From positions 1 to 14,757 of the forward strand of contig JAJJLU010004328.1 in assembly GCA_023807065.1 (NCBI GenBank): a stretch of DNA of 14,757 nucleotides, in the 5' to 3' direction. A program made the position numbers and the translations under genes. Of the stretch, positions 1 through 9,182 are shown piece after piece. The first letter of the stretch is position 1. Each line of letters opens with the position of its first letter. Under the pieces are notes generated by a model. That model was given only the letters and a program-made list of their open reading frames with translations. It was not told the origin of the DNA and did no database searches. This DNA is from Isotricha intestinalis (taxonomy: Eukaryota > Ciliophora > Litostomatea > Vestibuliferida > Isotrichidae).

Positions 1-1093
1 ATTTATTACTTTTTGATTTAATAATCAAATTTTTTTTCTTATTTTAACTTTCATCATTTATTCTCATCGAATAACCTTTTTTCTTTCTGTTTCATTTTTT
101 TAAACTCCAAAAAAAAATTTAGGAAGCGTTTTTGATTTGTTTTTTATTTAATTTTACTTTTGAGATATTATTTTGAAGGGAAAAACATGAATAAATGTGA
201 AATTAGACCTTTTCTGATTTTATTCATTTTTATACTATTATTTTTTGAGGTTTTTTTGTTTTTCTGAATGAAGATGAAATTATTTTTATTTATTTTTTTA
301 TTGGGTAATTGCTTTGTTTGTATTTGTGTGGCTAAAACTTTTAGTAATTTTTTTAGATAATTTTGAAATCATTATTTTTTCTGAGACTTTTTTATTTTTA
401 TGTTTTAAGAGGGAAATAAAAAATTTTTTAGATTATTTTTTGATTTTGATTATATTGAAATAATTAATGAAACAAATGTTCAAAAAAAATATTATCATTT
501 AATTGCAGTAATTGAAAAAATTTTTTCAATTCGAAAACAATAAATACAAAAAAAATCCGTTCAAAAAAATATATATATCAAAAAATCATATAAAAATAAT
601 TTAAAATAACTTTCTTCATTAAAAATATCTTTCCTTCTTTATAAAAAAAAGTGAGAAAAAACTCAAGAAAAATTAAAATCATAAAACTATTTTATCTCCA
701 ATTTCTTTTTTTCTATTAAAATATTATTTTCAAAGATTTTCAACTTAAACAATCAAGAAATGTAAATCATATATCTAGATTTTAATGAAATGAATTAAAG
801 GGAAAAAATTGAAATTTAAATTAATATTTTTATATTAAAAAAGAAAAATTTCTTCTTTTATCAATTTAATTAAATAATATATTCATTATAGATGATATAT
901 TAATTAAAAAATGTACTTTTAATTTTTTTAAAATAGGAAATAAATAAAATTTAATTTATATTAATCTTTCATAGATTAATTATTTAAAATTATATTTAAG
1001 AATTAATTTTCTTAAATTAAACATATAATAAAAATAAAAAAAATAAAAAAAATCTTAATAAATAAAAAAAATGATAATTTATATAAATATAAA
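1..1093. other. Long non-coding stretch, no supported gene
   Basis: No open frame longer than about 30 codons stands out on either strand, and I saw no tRNA-like arms. The left part (roughly 120-430) is T- and G-rich on the + strand, and from about 430 the sequence becomes A-rich, so the base skew changes. A short frame at 268-360 begins MKMKLFLFIFLL and looks like a signal peptide, but T-rich DNA produces such peptides by chance. A 22-base perfect palindrome lies at 510-531. The last 100 or so bases before the gene at 1094 are A-rich, as expected for its 5' flank. Confidence 0.6.
510..531. repeat. 22-base perfect palindrome
   Basis: Bases 510-531 read the same on both strands, with an A6T6 core flanked by AATTG and CAATT. 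It lies in the non-coding DNA upstream of the first gene. In DNA this rich in A and T, one palindrome of this length per window is only mildly surprising, so no function is claimed. Confidence 0.5.
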
Positions 1094-1741
1094 ATGTTAA
1101 TGTTTAAAGTATTTTGTCCTTTATTATGTGGAGAACAAATAAAAGAAATTCAACAACATTTAAAAATATGTAAAAACAAGAATCATTTAAATAAATATTA
1201 TTTTCAATGTCCTTATAATCCAAATCACATTTGTAGTAAAAATGTTTTTCCAATTCATAAAGAAAGTTGTCCTGATAAAAAGAAAGAAGAAAAAGAAGAT
1301 GAAAATACTGATAATTTTGATTTTGATGATTTGAATGATAAAAATATTTTATTTAAAAAGAAAATTGTTGTTGAATCAAAAAAAGAAATTTTATTAAAAA
1401 AACAAAACAATTCTGAGAAGAAAAAAGAAAAGGAAAAAAAAAATAAAATTAATAATGATTCATTTAATAGTAAAAATAATAAAAATTTAAATTTTGATAT
1501 TATTGATAAAAATATTAGATTTAATGAAGAAAAAGAAGGAAGTATTTATAGTGAAAAAACTGATATTTCTTCTGATGGTTCTTTAAAAAATATGAAAAAA
1601 TTATATAAAAAAAAAGTTACCTTTGATAAAATGGTAAAAGTATTTGTTTATGAAAAAGAATTAATAAGTAAATTTCAAAGAAGATTCAGTAAAAAAAAAT
1701 CAGAAGAAACATTTATAGAAATTTATAATAAATTTCTATAA
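1094..1741 (+). CDS. GTSF1-like double zinc-finger protein with long basic tail
   Basis: This 215-residue protein opens with two tandem zinc fingers. The second is a canonical CHHC finger (C39-x5-H45-x9-H55-x3-C59) of the U11-48K/GTSF1/TRM13 type. The first is a variant with C8, C12, H22 and C26. The 12-residue link between the fingers contains KNKNH, like the CRKNH link of animal GTSF1. Known CHHC proteins bind RNA, and GTSF1 proteins assist PIWI-class small-RNA silencing; a similar role here is inferred. From about residue 60 the protein is lysine-, glutamate- and asparagine-rich and probably disordered. Near its end are KKVTF (173-177), resembling an RVxF docking motif for protein phosphatase 1, and RRFS (196-199), a basophilic kinase-type site. 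The start has AAAATG context; a second Met at residue 3 is possible. The stop is TAA. An unrelated CHHC RNA-binding protein is the main alternative. Confidence 0.7.
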   Translation: MLMFKVFCPLLCGEQIKEIQQHLKICKNKNHLNKYYFQCPYNPNHICSKNVFPIHKESCPDKKKEEKEDENTDNFDFDDLNDKNILFKKKIVVESKKEILLKKQNNSEKKKEKEKKNKINNDSFNSKNNKNLNFDIIDKNIRFNEEKEGSIYSEKTDISSDGSLKNMKKLYKKKVTFDKMVKVFVYEKELISKFQRRFSKKKSEETFIEIYNKFL

Positions 1742-2644
1742 AATATAATTTGATTTAATAATGAATTTTTATAAATGAAGTTATTGATCTTTTTTTTTTC
1801 TTTATTTTATATATAATCTGTATATTGTTAAAATGTATAATAAAATAATTAGTAGTATAACAATAATAATAATATTAATGATTGATAGTTGCTTTTTAAA
1901 TTAGACAAAAATTTAGAAAATTTAATTTTATTTTATATCTAAAAAAAATAAAAAGAATTTGAATGAAATATAAAAATAAAATAAAAAGAAAAAATATGTA
2001 AATATGTTTATAATTACTTTTATAGAATTAAAAATATTTAAAAAATGTCAAAAAAAAATTTAATTATATTTTATTACCCTATGAATTATTTTAAATAATT
2101 GTATACATTCAATTTCATTTTATAGTATTTTTAATGAATTCATTTTTCAATGGAATAAAAATTCTATAATTGGTTTTTTTATTTTTTTGAATATTTTAAA
2201 ATTTAAAATAATTAATTTAAAACAACATCCCCAATTGATATTATTTAAAAAGGCTTCAGTAAAAAAAATTTCTATATAAACTTTACATAATATTCTTATC
2301 ATTTCTTTTTATTTTTTCCTAATTTAAACACATATTTTTTTATATATTGAATAAATTCTTTCTTTTTGGTTTTTTAATAATATTCTAAATATGTTATTTT
2401 TCTTTTAATTTCCATTCTTTTTCAAAAAAAAGAAAATTTTAAGGTAATTTTTGTTTGAATCTTTTATTTTATTTACACTTTCTTTGTAAAGGTTAGTATT
2501 AAATAAATATATTAATGGTTCTATTAGTAACAAGAAACATTATGGACAAACTAAATTATCTTTTTTATAAAAGTCAATTCATTTTATTTACCTTTTAATA
2601 ATATTTTTCTTTTTTATATATATTCAAATTAAATAAAAAATAAA
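1742..2644. other. Intergenic, 903 bases, no supported gene
   Basis: This spacer separates two genes on the same strand. It is nearly all A and T with many stops in every frame. It must hold the 3' flank of the GTSF1-like gene and the promoter and leader of the STRIP-type gene, but no individual element can be called. The segment at about 2490-2600 is slightly richer in G and C. It contains a small frame with an ATG at 2542 and a stop at 2596-2598 (18 residues), ending 46 bases before the STRIP start, which could be an upstream ORF if it is transcribed. I saw no tRNA or repeat. Confidence 0.5.
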
Positions 2645-4456
2645 ATGACTGAAAATTTTTTATTGTTCTCTGCATCACTGAATTTATCTGATATTATTGA
2701 TATTTGCAATTACAAAATTAATGAATGGAAAATAAATTTAAAAAATTTGAAATTCAACAAAGATTTTTTTTTGGAAATAGAAGAGGAATTAGATAATTAT
2801 AAATTAGATATAAGATATAAAAGTTTAATAAAATTATTTTTATCATTTGCAGATTTTAAACTTTTATGTGATAAATATATAATATTTAACAAACAATTTG
2901 AAGAATCATTTAATGTGAATTTAATTACTGAATCTTTTAAAATTGGTGTATTAGATTCATTAATTGATAATTTAAAATTTATGTATCTAAAATTTATGAA
3001 TTATAATAAATTAGAAATAAACTTAAATAAATTAGAATTAACATTCTTCATCAAAATAAATATATATTTGATCTTTTTACAAATATATTTCCTTAGAAAA
3101 AATAATGATATGGAAAACTTTATTAAATATCAAGGAGAAGAACTTGAAATTATATTATTAAAATTTTTTAAAATAGGAATAACAAATAAATATGTACCTT
3201 CAAGAATGTGTTTATGTGTATATTATCTTTATTTTAATTTATTAGCAAATCCAGATAAAAAAGAAATAAATGAAATTTCAACATGTAGAGAAGTAAATTT
3301 AAAAAATAAAAAAGATACTTTATTAACCAAGCAAAATTATCAAAAATATTTTAAACCTAAAATACCTTTAATGGTGAATTATACTTTAAATTCAAAAAGT
3401 CCAAATTATTTCATAGAAAAATATTATAGAGATAATATGTTAAAAAGAGGTGATACTACTTTAGAGAGAGTTATTATATTTAGAATTTTAAAAATTCTTT
3501 TAGCTACTTTTGAAACAACTAAAAATCCACAAGGCTCAACATCCGAATTTATTAAAGATTATATTGTTGAAATTATTTTAAGAGATTATTATTTTGAAAA
3601 AAAAAATCCTCCTTTTAAAGAAGAGTTAAATGAACAAGAAAATATTTTAACTAAAGAAATAGTTATAAATGATTTTCCAAATTATATTAATTCATTTAAA
3701 GATGATATTAAAATATTTTATGTTTTAATTGAAATTTTTAATAGAATTAGTATCACTTTAATTGTTGATTCTTTTTATTGTAAATTATTAAAAATTCTTC
3801 AAAAAAATAATTTAATTCAATATTCTTTTGTTTGTTTTCATTTAAAAGATTCAAGAGGATTATATGTTTTATTTAGGATTTTAAAAGAAGAATATAAAGA
3901 ATATGAAAATAATATTATAAATGAATTTAATAATGATGAAATAAAAAATATTTATAAAGAAATTTCCGAAATAATGGTTTCAATCAATATAAAATTAATT
4001 TATAAAATTTCAGTTAATTATAATGAATATATTTATAAATTAATTGATTGTAAAGTTCCAATTATGTTAAAAAAAATATTAATTTCTTATGATTCAAATG
4101 AAAAAATTAAAAAAAATGCTCTTAAATTATTTAAATGTCAAATTAAATATTTTGATAAAAATTGGAGAAGTGATAATTCAAATATTATATCTGAAATTTT
4201 TTTACATCTAAATTTTGATTTTCAACCAAATGAAAATTATTTAGAATTTAAAGACCCAAGTAAAATTAGAGAAAGCAATGTTTATTTCAATGAAGATGAA
4301 GCAAAGAAACTTCATGAAGAATTTCATGATTATAATTATTTTAATTTCATGAATAAACAAGAAAATTTTGAAAAATTTGAAATTGAAAAAAATTCTTCTT
4401 TGTATGCAAAATTATATATGAATATTGTTAAAAAAGTTGATGAAGAAAATCATTAA
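2645..4456 (+). CDS. STRIP/Far11-family STRIPAK scaffold protein
   Basis: This 603-residue protein matches the STRIP1/STRIP2/Far11 family (N1221 and DUF3402 regions). The family is the scaffold of STRIPAK, the complex joining PP2A, striatin and GCK-type kinases to control cytoskeleton, polarity and cell-cycle signals. The clearest match is residues 471-519: VPIMLK, then ALKLFKCQIKYFDKNWR (492-508), which parallels the LKLLKxQ-KYLGR-WR block of animal STRIP and is followed by a similar helix. Residues 361-413 (LLKILQKNNLIQYSF then a DSRGLYVLFRIL stretch) match the preceding helical repeat. The N-terminal third is helical and fits a diverged N1221 region. Human STRIP1 is more than 800 residues, so this copy is short, lacking long loops and the usual C-terminal extension. 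The start has AAAATG context and the stop is TAA. No striatin or kinase partner gene is visible here. Confidence 0.82.
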   Translation: MTENFLLFSASLNLSDIIDICNYKINEWKINLKNLKFNKDFFLEIEEELDNYKLDIRYKSLIKLFLSFADFKLLCDKYIIFNKQFEESFNVNLITESFKIGVLDSLIDNLKFMYLKFMNYNKLEINLNKLELTFFIKINIYLIFLQIYFLRKNNDMENFIKYQGEELEIILLKFFKIGITNKYVPSRMCLCVYYLYFNLLANPDKKEINEISTCREVNLKNKKDTLLTKQNYQKYFKPKIPLMVNYTLNSKSPNYFIEKYYRDNMLKRGDTTLERVIIFRILKILLATFETTKNPQGSTSEFIKDYIVEIILRDYYFEKKNPPFKEELNEQENILTKEIVINDFPNYINSFKDDIKIFYVLIEIFNRISITLIVDSFYCKLLKILQKNNLIQYSFVCFHLKDSRGLYVLFRILKEEYKEYENNIINEFNNDEIKNIYKEISEIMVSINIKLIYKISVNYNEYIYKLIDCKVPIMLKKILISYDSNEKIKKNALKLFKCQIKYFDKNWRSDNSNIISEIFLHLNFDFQPNENYLEFKDPSKIRESNVYFNEDEAKKLHEEFHDYNYFNFMNKQENFEKFEIEKNSSLYAKLYMNIVKKVDEENH

Positions 4457-4718
4457 ATTATTTTATTTTAACTAAATATTTTTTATAATTTAAATCTGGA
4501 AAGAATATAAAAAATAAATATAAATAAATCGAAAGTTTCACAAGAGATTTAATCTAACTATATAAAAAGGAGAATATTAAGAAAAAAAAATATAATATGG
4601 TTAATAAGATTAATATTTTTTCAAGAAATAATTTTTATAATTTTAAGCTATAATAATTTCTTCAATAATTAATTATTTTTAGAAAACAAAAAATAATTAG
4701 TATTATATATAATATAAA
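4457..4718. other. Intergenic spacer between same-strand genes
   Basis: These 262 bases are AT-rich with no supported ORF or RNA gene. They must hold the 3' end of the STRIP-type gene and the promoter of the next gene. No recognisable element stands out. Confidence 0.4.
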
Positions 4719-6065
4719 ATGTCTAAATCAAATGATGGAATTGATCAAGAACCATCATATAAAACTAAAGTATTTAAATCATTAAATAGAATTAATTTAA
4801 GACTACGACCTTCTTTTACTAAAGCTTTAAATCCTCATAAATTTAATTTAGAAATTTTTATTCCAAAAACAATGAAAATCAATAAAGTAATCAGTGATAA
4901 AAATTTTTTACGTAATCGTTTAATAAAATTTAATAATCGTTTTAATTCAAAAAAAAATAATTTTGAAAAATTAAGAGAACAAACAAAAAGTTTTTCAGAA
5001 GGATATAAAAAAATAAAAGTTTTAAATGAAAGAAAAAATAAAGAAAATGATTATATAGAAAAAATAAATGAAATTTATAAATTAAAAGGTTATGATGTTA
5101 AAAAAGATTTTTTTACTAAAAGAGAAAACACATTTCAACCTTCATTTTTACTTTCAGGAGACAAAAAATATAATTTAATTTGTGATATTGAAAGTAAAAT
5201 AGAACAAAAAAGAGACATTAGATATTTAGAAAGATTTTCGAAATTTTTAAGAGAGAGAAAAAATAATTCTGCAGAAGAAGAATTGAAAACAAAAGATAAT
5301 CAAAAATTATATTTTAATTTAGATAATCAAGATTATAAAAAAGCAATAGATGAAATGAAAAGAAAAGTATTTGAAGAATTAAAAATTAAAAATATGTCTG
5401 CTAAAGAATTAAAGAGATTGAATTATAAATTAATTCAAGAAAATAAAATGACAGAATATCTAATTAAAGAAGCAGAAAATGATAATAATAATCTTAAGAA
5501 AAAAAATTTAGTTGTAATTGATGATATATTTTTATCTTCAAAAGGAATGATTAGAAGTGCTAAAAAAAGAGAAGATAATAATTCATATGATGATTTTATA
5601 AAAATAGAAGATAAAACAAGAGATGACATTTTATATTCGAATAATATTTTAACTAAAAGAGAAAGAAGAATTAATTTTCAAAGAAAAAAAGAGAAACAAT
5701 TACAAAAAGTATATAATAACATTATAAAAACAAATTATATGGTTCAAGAAGGTGAAGTTAAAGGATTTCTGAAAAAATATACTGATAGAAAAGTTGAAAA
5801 ACCAAATTCCAGATATGGTTCAAATCTTCATGGATTTTTAGGAGAGTTTCAAAAAAAAATTTCACTTAATGATATACCAAATTTCGCCAATGAAGTTAAT
5901 ATTACTAAAAGAGAAAATTATAGAAGAAATATGCAACAAAATAATAACATTAATTCCAATTCTGCTAATTATACTTTAATTGATGTTGATAATATTTATG
6001 ATGTTAATGAAGAAATTAATAATTTAGGATATAAATATACTGAGGATTTATTAAAATTAAAATGA
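4719..6065 (+). CDS. Basic helical protein of unknown function
   Basis: I do not recognise this 448-residue protein. It is strongly basic, with many K and R. Helical, probably coiled-coil stretches lie at about 78-120, 155-190, 205-262 and 310-340. The middle includes the less charged NLVVIDDIFLSSKGMIRSAK (263-282). A block at 361-380 (KPNSRYGSNLHGFLGEFQKK) is richer in G, S and aromatic residues and could be a conserved motif. The C-terminal 45 residues are Asn-rich, then acidic. There is no signal peptide or membrane segment. The start is AAAATG, and the stop is TGA followed immediately by TAA, a tandem stop. The composition suggests a cytoskeletal or nucleic-acid-associated protein, which is only inference. 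It is certainly coding: the frame is long and complete, with codon use like its neighbours. Confidence 0.85.
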   Translation: MSKSNDGIDQEPSYKTKVFKSLNRINLRLRPSFTKALNPHKFNLEIFIPKTMKINKVISDKNFLRNRLIKFNNRFNSKKNNFEKLREQTKSFSEGYKKIKVLNERKNKENDYIEKINEIYKLKGYDVKKDFFTKRENTFQPSFLLSGDKKYNLICDIESKIEQKRDIRYLERFSKFLRERKNNSAEEELKTKDNQKLYFNLDNQDYKKAIDEMKRKVFEELKIKNMSAKELKRLNYKLIQENKMTEYLIKEAENDNNNLKKKNLVVIDDIFLSSKGMIRSAKKREDNNSYDDFIKIEDKTRDDILYSNNILTKRERRINFQRKKEKQLQKVYNNIIKTNYMVQEGEVKGFLKKYTDRKVEKPNSRYGSNLHGFLGEFQKKISLNDIPNFANEVNITKRENYRRNMQQNNNINSNSANYTLIDVDNIYDVNEEINNLGYKYTEDLLKLK

Positions 6066-6423
6066 TAATTTTTGTTTATGAATTATTATTTAATAAAGTT
6101 TTGATTTTTTTGTTATATTATAATAATATTTATTATAAAAATCCTAAATATAAATTTAATATCAATAAATTGAAAATTTAAAATTTAAAATTAGAAATTT
6201 TTAATTAAATAGAATAATTTATTTATTAACTTAAATAATAAAAATTTTTTCATTTACAATAAATAGTAAAACTATTTCTTTTGTTTTTCAAACAATGATC
6301 CTAATATATTAATTATCTAATACTCTTATATTTACTTTGTTTTGTAAAAAGACAAAACAATAATTAATTACAAAAGTGATATTAATTAAAGAAATATTTT
6401 ATATATTCTTAAAATGAAAAGAC
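6066..6423. other. Convergent intergenic region
   Basis: This stretch lies between the ends of a + strand and a - strand gene, so it should contain two 3' flanks and poly(A) signals; several AATAAA-like words occur but are uninformative in DNA this rich in A and T. A hairpin with a 9-base perfect stem (TTGTTTTGT at 6337-6345 and its complement at 6352-6360, 6-base loop) is present. Hairpins of this size are expected by chance here. No gene was seen. Confidence 0.45.
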
Positions 6424-6681
6424 TTATAATTTGGTCAAAAATCCTTTTTGGGTAGAAAAAGTCTTTTTAATTTTACCTTTAAAACAATTAAAAGTTTTTT
6501 TATAATTTATTTTTGGTAATATTATTTTACAATTATGATTATCAAATGAATAAATTTGATTTAAATTATGTTTCGTCCTAGTAAGAATATATTTTTTTGA
6601 GAAATTTTTCTCTAATATATCAAAGATTTTAATTATATTTTCTGTTTCAACAAAATTGAATTTCATTGTTGAATTTTCCAT
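6424..6681 (-). CDS. Small hypothetical protein, 85 residues
   Basis: This is a complete small frame from ATG (6681) to TAA (6424-6426) with no larger gene opposite it, so it is not a shadow frame. The peptide is basic. An N-terminal part (VETENIIKIFDILEKNF) could form a helix, and the C-terminal half has two cysteines and many lysines (FKGKIKKTFSTQKGF). I recognise no family. Its codons resemble those of its neighbours, and it contains H, C, P, G, T and Q residues that pure AT-rich DNA rarely gives. It lies 151 bases downstream of the stop of the next - strand gene. It could be a real small gene, the last exon of a spliced gene, or a relic. Confidence 0.45.
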   Translation of the reverse strand: MENSTMKFNFVETENIIKIFDILEKNFSKKYILTRTKHNLNQIYSFDNHNCKIILPKINYKKTFNCFKGKIKKTFSTQKGFLTKL

Positions 6682-6832
6682 TAAAAATAATATAATTAAT
6701 AAAAAAATAATTTTTATTTTTACAATTAATTAATTTTTCATAAGTTGTTTTATAATTGAAAAATTGATGTTAATTGTTTATTTTATAAATATAATATACT
6801 ATATTGGAAATAGATTAATTAATTTAAATTTG

Positions 6833-9031
6833 TTAATATTGTTGTTTTTCAAGAGAAATTTGTCTAATTTTTTTCTTTTTATCAGGTGATTGAATAATTT
6901 TATAATCTCTGATATAAGAATTAAAATGAATAGGAATAAAATTTTTAATTTCACTAACTAATTCATCAAATTTTTTTTTAGTAAAAAATTCTAATTCAAT
7001 AATTCTATTTTCAATGGTACTTTTATTTTTATCAATTTCTAAATAATTTTTATTAGAAGGAATAAGTGGAATATCAATAATTTCACTATCAGGAACAGAT
7101 TCAAAATTAGTTGGATCAGTAGGAATAATTTTATGAGAATTAATAATTTTATTTTTATTTCTATTTCTAAATGAACTTATATTTTGAGAATGATAAGTAG
7201 GAAGACTTCTATTTGTAATTTCATTGTTTTTTATATTCTTTGATTTTATTTTTAAAAAAACAGAATTATTCAAATTTTGAGATTTTTGAATTTGATTATT
7301 ATTATTATTATTGTTAAGAGAAGATTTATTTATATTTATTTTTTCTGGTTTTATATTAATATTTGTATTCGTATTTATTGATGATGATGTATTATTTGTA
7401 TTATAATTTGTATTATTATTATTTTCTATTTGTAATTGATTGATTGCTGTTTTTTTATAGTTATTTATATTTATAGATTTTTTATTTATTTCATTTTCTT
7501 TTTCATTTAAATTTAAATTTTGATTATTGTTTAGATTTATTTTATCATTTGAATCATTAATTGAAGGTTTGTTTTCATTTATTATTTGTTCTTCAATTTT
7601 TTTTTTCTTGTCATCAGAATTAAAAATAAAACTACTTGGTTTGAAAATTGGTTTAACAAAATTATTTTTTTCTTTAACTGAATTATTATTATTATTATCA
7701 TCTATATTATTTTTTTCACTAATAATACCCATTGAAATATTCTTAAAATCATTACTATTTATCATAGTTTTTTTTTTTATACTATTTCTCATAAAATTAT
7801 TTTTTTTAAATAAATCATAATCAAGAAAGACATCTTCTTTAATATTATCTCTTGGAGTATCTATTTTATTATTTAAACGAACACTATTTTTTTTTTTAAC
7901 ATAATAAACTCCAGTTTTCATTCTATGAAATAGAGCATTTTTATGTTCTTTAGATTCAGCAAAATTTAAAGAAGAAAACCCTCTTTTTGGTTCAATAGAT
8001 CTTTTTGAATTATGAGGAGTAGTATTAATATAATTATTTAATTCTAATATTTTATTTTTGTTTAAAAAATCATTTATAATTTCTTTTTTATTTCTTTTAA
8101 ATCCTTCTCCATCTTCTAATTCCATCATTAGTACTTTTGCTAATTCATATAAAGTTTTTTTAACATAATTAAATTCTGATTTAATTACATCAAATTCTCT
8201 TAAAACTGTTAAATCCATTTTTTTACTTTTTTCATTTGTTTCTTTCATTTTTTCATTTAATTCTTTTTTAATTTTATTTATATCTTCATATCTAGGAATA
8301 TTAATAATACTTTTTTCATTATTTTTATTTTTATTATTTAAATCATTATTACTTTCTTTTATTTCAATTGGTTCTCCAAAAATAATTTTTTTAACATTAT
8401 CTTCAACTAAAATTATTCTATCATTTATTTTATTTTCTAATTCAGCAAGTTTTAAATTTATAGAATGATTTAATTGTTGTTTTATTCCTTCTATTTGATA
8501 ATGAAATTCATTAATTCTATTTTCTAATTTTCCTTTCATTGTTCTTATATCACTTAAAGCTTTTTGATTCATTGTTGCAACATTTGACATTTCATTAATA
8601 TTATTTTTAATATAATCTTTTATACTTTTATATTTACATTTATCTCCTATTATTCCTGGTAATGTTAATTGCTCTATAAAGATTTTATCATATTTATAAC
8701 ATGCTTCATTTATTTCTTTTCTAATTGCTGATATTTGAATCTCTATTGATGTCAATTTCTCATCAATTATTTTTTGATTTTTTTCTTTGTTTAATATATC
8801 TTTCTTTTCTTCCTGGAATTCTTCCTTTGTTATAAATTGAGTTAATTCGTTTTTGTTTTTTGAAATTAATGATTTTGTTTCATCTAATTTTGCATTAAAT
8901 TGATTTAATTGTGCGTTTGTTTTTTCCATTACTTTTTTTTGAAAATCTTTTAAAGAATGAAATATTTCTTCTTTGAAATATATTAATTCTTTATAAGAAA
9001 GTGAATCTGATTTTGAGTTGTTATTTTCCAT
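6833..9031 (-). CDS. Large coiled-coil protein with poly-Asn central tail
   Basis: This 732-residue protein matches no family I can name. Residues 15-120 form a charged coiled coil. A distinctive block follows at 124-141 (LPGIIGDKCKYKSIKDYI), then a second coiled coil at about 145-220 and a third at 250-305. Residues 330-430 are basic (KRSIEPKRGFSSL and a RMKTGVYYVKKK stretch). From about 430 to 640 the protein is low-complexity, rich in Asn with runs of 5-7 N, and surely disordered. The C-terminal 62 residues recover order: a short coiled coil (TIENRIIELEFFTKKKFDEL) then FIPIHFNSYIRDYKII, which looks conserved. Ordered ends joined by a disordered middle suggest a structural or cytoskeletal protein. 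There is no signal peptide or membrane segment. The start is ATGG and the stop TAA. It shares a 151-base divergent spacer with the gene at 9183. Confidence 0.85.
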   Translation of the reverse strand: MENNNSKSDSLSYKELIYFKEEIFHSLKDFQKKVMEKTNAQLNQFNAKLDETKSLISKNKNELTQFITKEEFQEEKKDILNKEKNQKIIDEKLTSIEIQISAIRKEINEACYKYDKIFIEQLTLPGIIGDKCKYKSIKDYIKNNINEMSNVATMNQKALSDIRTMKGKLENRINEFHYQIEGIKQQLNHSINLKLAELENKINDRIILVEDNVKKIIFGEPIEIKESNNDLNNKNKNNEKSIINIPRYEDINKIKKELNEKMKETNEKSKKMDLTVLREFDVIKSEFNYVKKTLYELAKVLMMELEDGEGFKRNKKEIINDFLNKNKILELNNYINTTPHNSKRSIEPKRGFSSLNFAESKEHKNALFHRMKTGVYYVKKKNSVRLNNKIDTPRDNIKEDVFLDYDLFKKNNFMRNSIKKKTMINSNDFKNISMGIISEKNNIDDNNNNNSVKEKNNFVKPIFKPSSFIFNSDDKKKKIEEQIINENKPSINDSNDKINLNNNQNLNLNEKENEINKKSININNYKKTAINQLQIENNNNTNYNTNNTSSSINTNTNINIKPEKININKSSLNNNNNNNQIQKSQNLNNSVFLKIKSKNIKNNEITNRSLPTYHSQNISSFRNRNKNKIINSHKIIPTDPTNFESVPDSEIIDIPLIPSNKNYLEIDKNKSTIENRIIELEFFTKKKFDELVSEIKNFIPIHFNSYIRDYKIIQSPDKKKKIRQISLEKQQY

Positions 9032-9182
9032 AAAGAAATATTATTTAAAAAATAAAATAAATTATTTAAAATATTATAACTAATTTTTAATTAAAAAAAA
9101 AAAAATACTTTTAAAAGTTTGATCAATTTTTTATAAAATTTAAATATTATTTTAATAAATAAAGAGTAATAAAAAACAATTG
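9032..9182. promoter_or_regulatory. Divergent (shared) promoter region
   Basis: These 151 bases are the only DNA between two divergently oriented starts (9031 on the - strand and 9183 on the + strand), so both promoters must lie here or overlap the genes. The spacer is AT-rich and contains a 13-base A tract at 9093-9105, the kind of stiff sequence that excludes nucleosomes. No specific factor site is recognisable. The role is inferred from gene orientation. Confidence 0.5.

Noticed and set aside
187..360. Two short hydrophobic frames (26 and 30 residues), the second resembling a signal peptide
   Set aside because: T-rich non-coding DNA gives Phe/Leu/Ile peptides by chance; neither continues into a mature domain.
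4457..4730. Extension of the STRIP-type gene through its TAA if TAA were read as Gln
   Set aside because: The frame does stay free of TGA for a while, but the sequence is plainly intergenic, and the 603 codons before it contain no TAA.
7527..7820. + strand open frame of 97 codons
   Set aside because: It is a shadow of the poly-Asn region of the - strand gene at 6833-9031; the Ser/Leu/Phe/Ile composition is the expected reverse-complement artefact.
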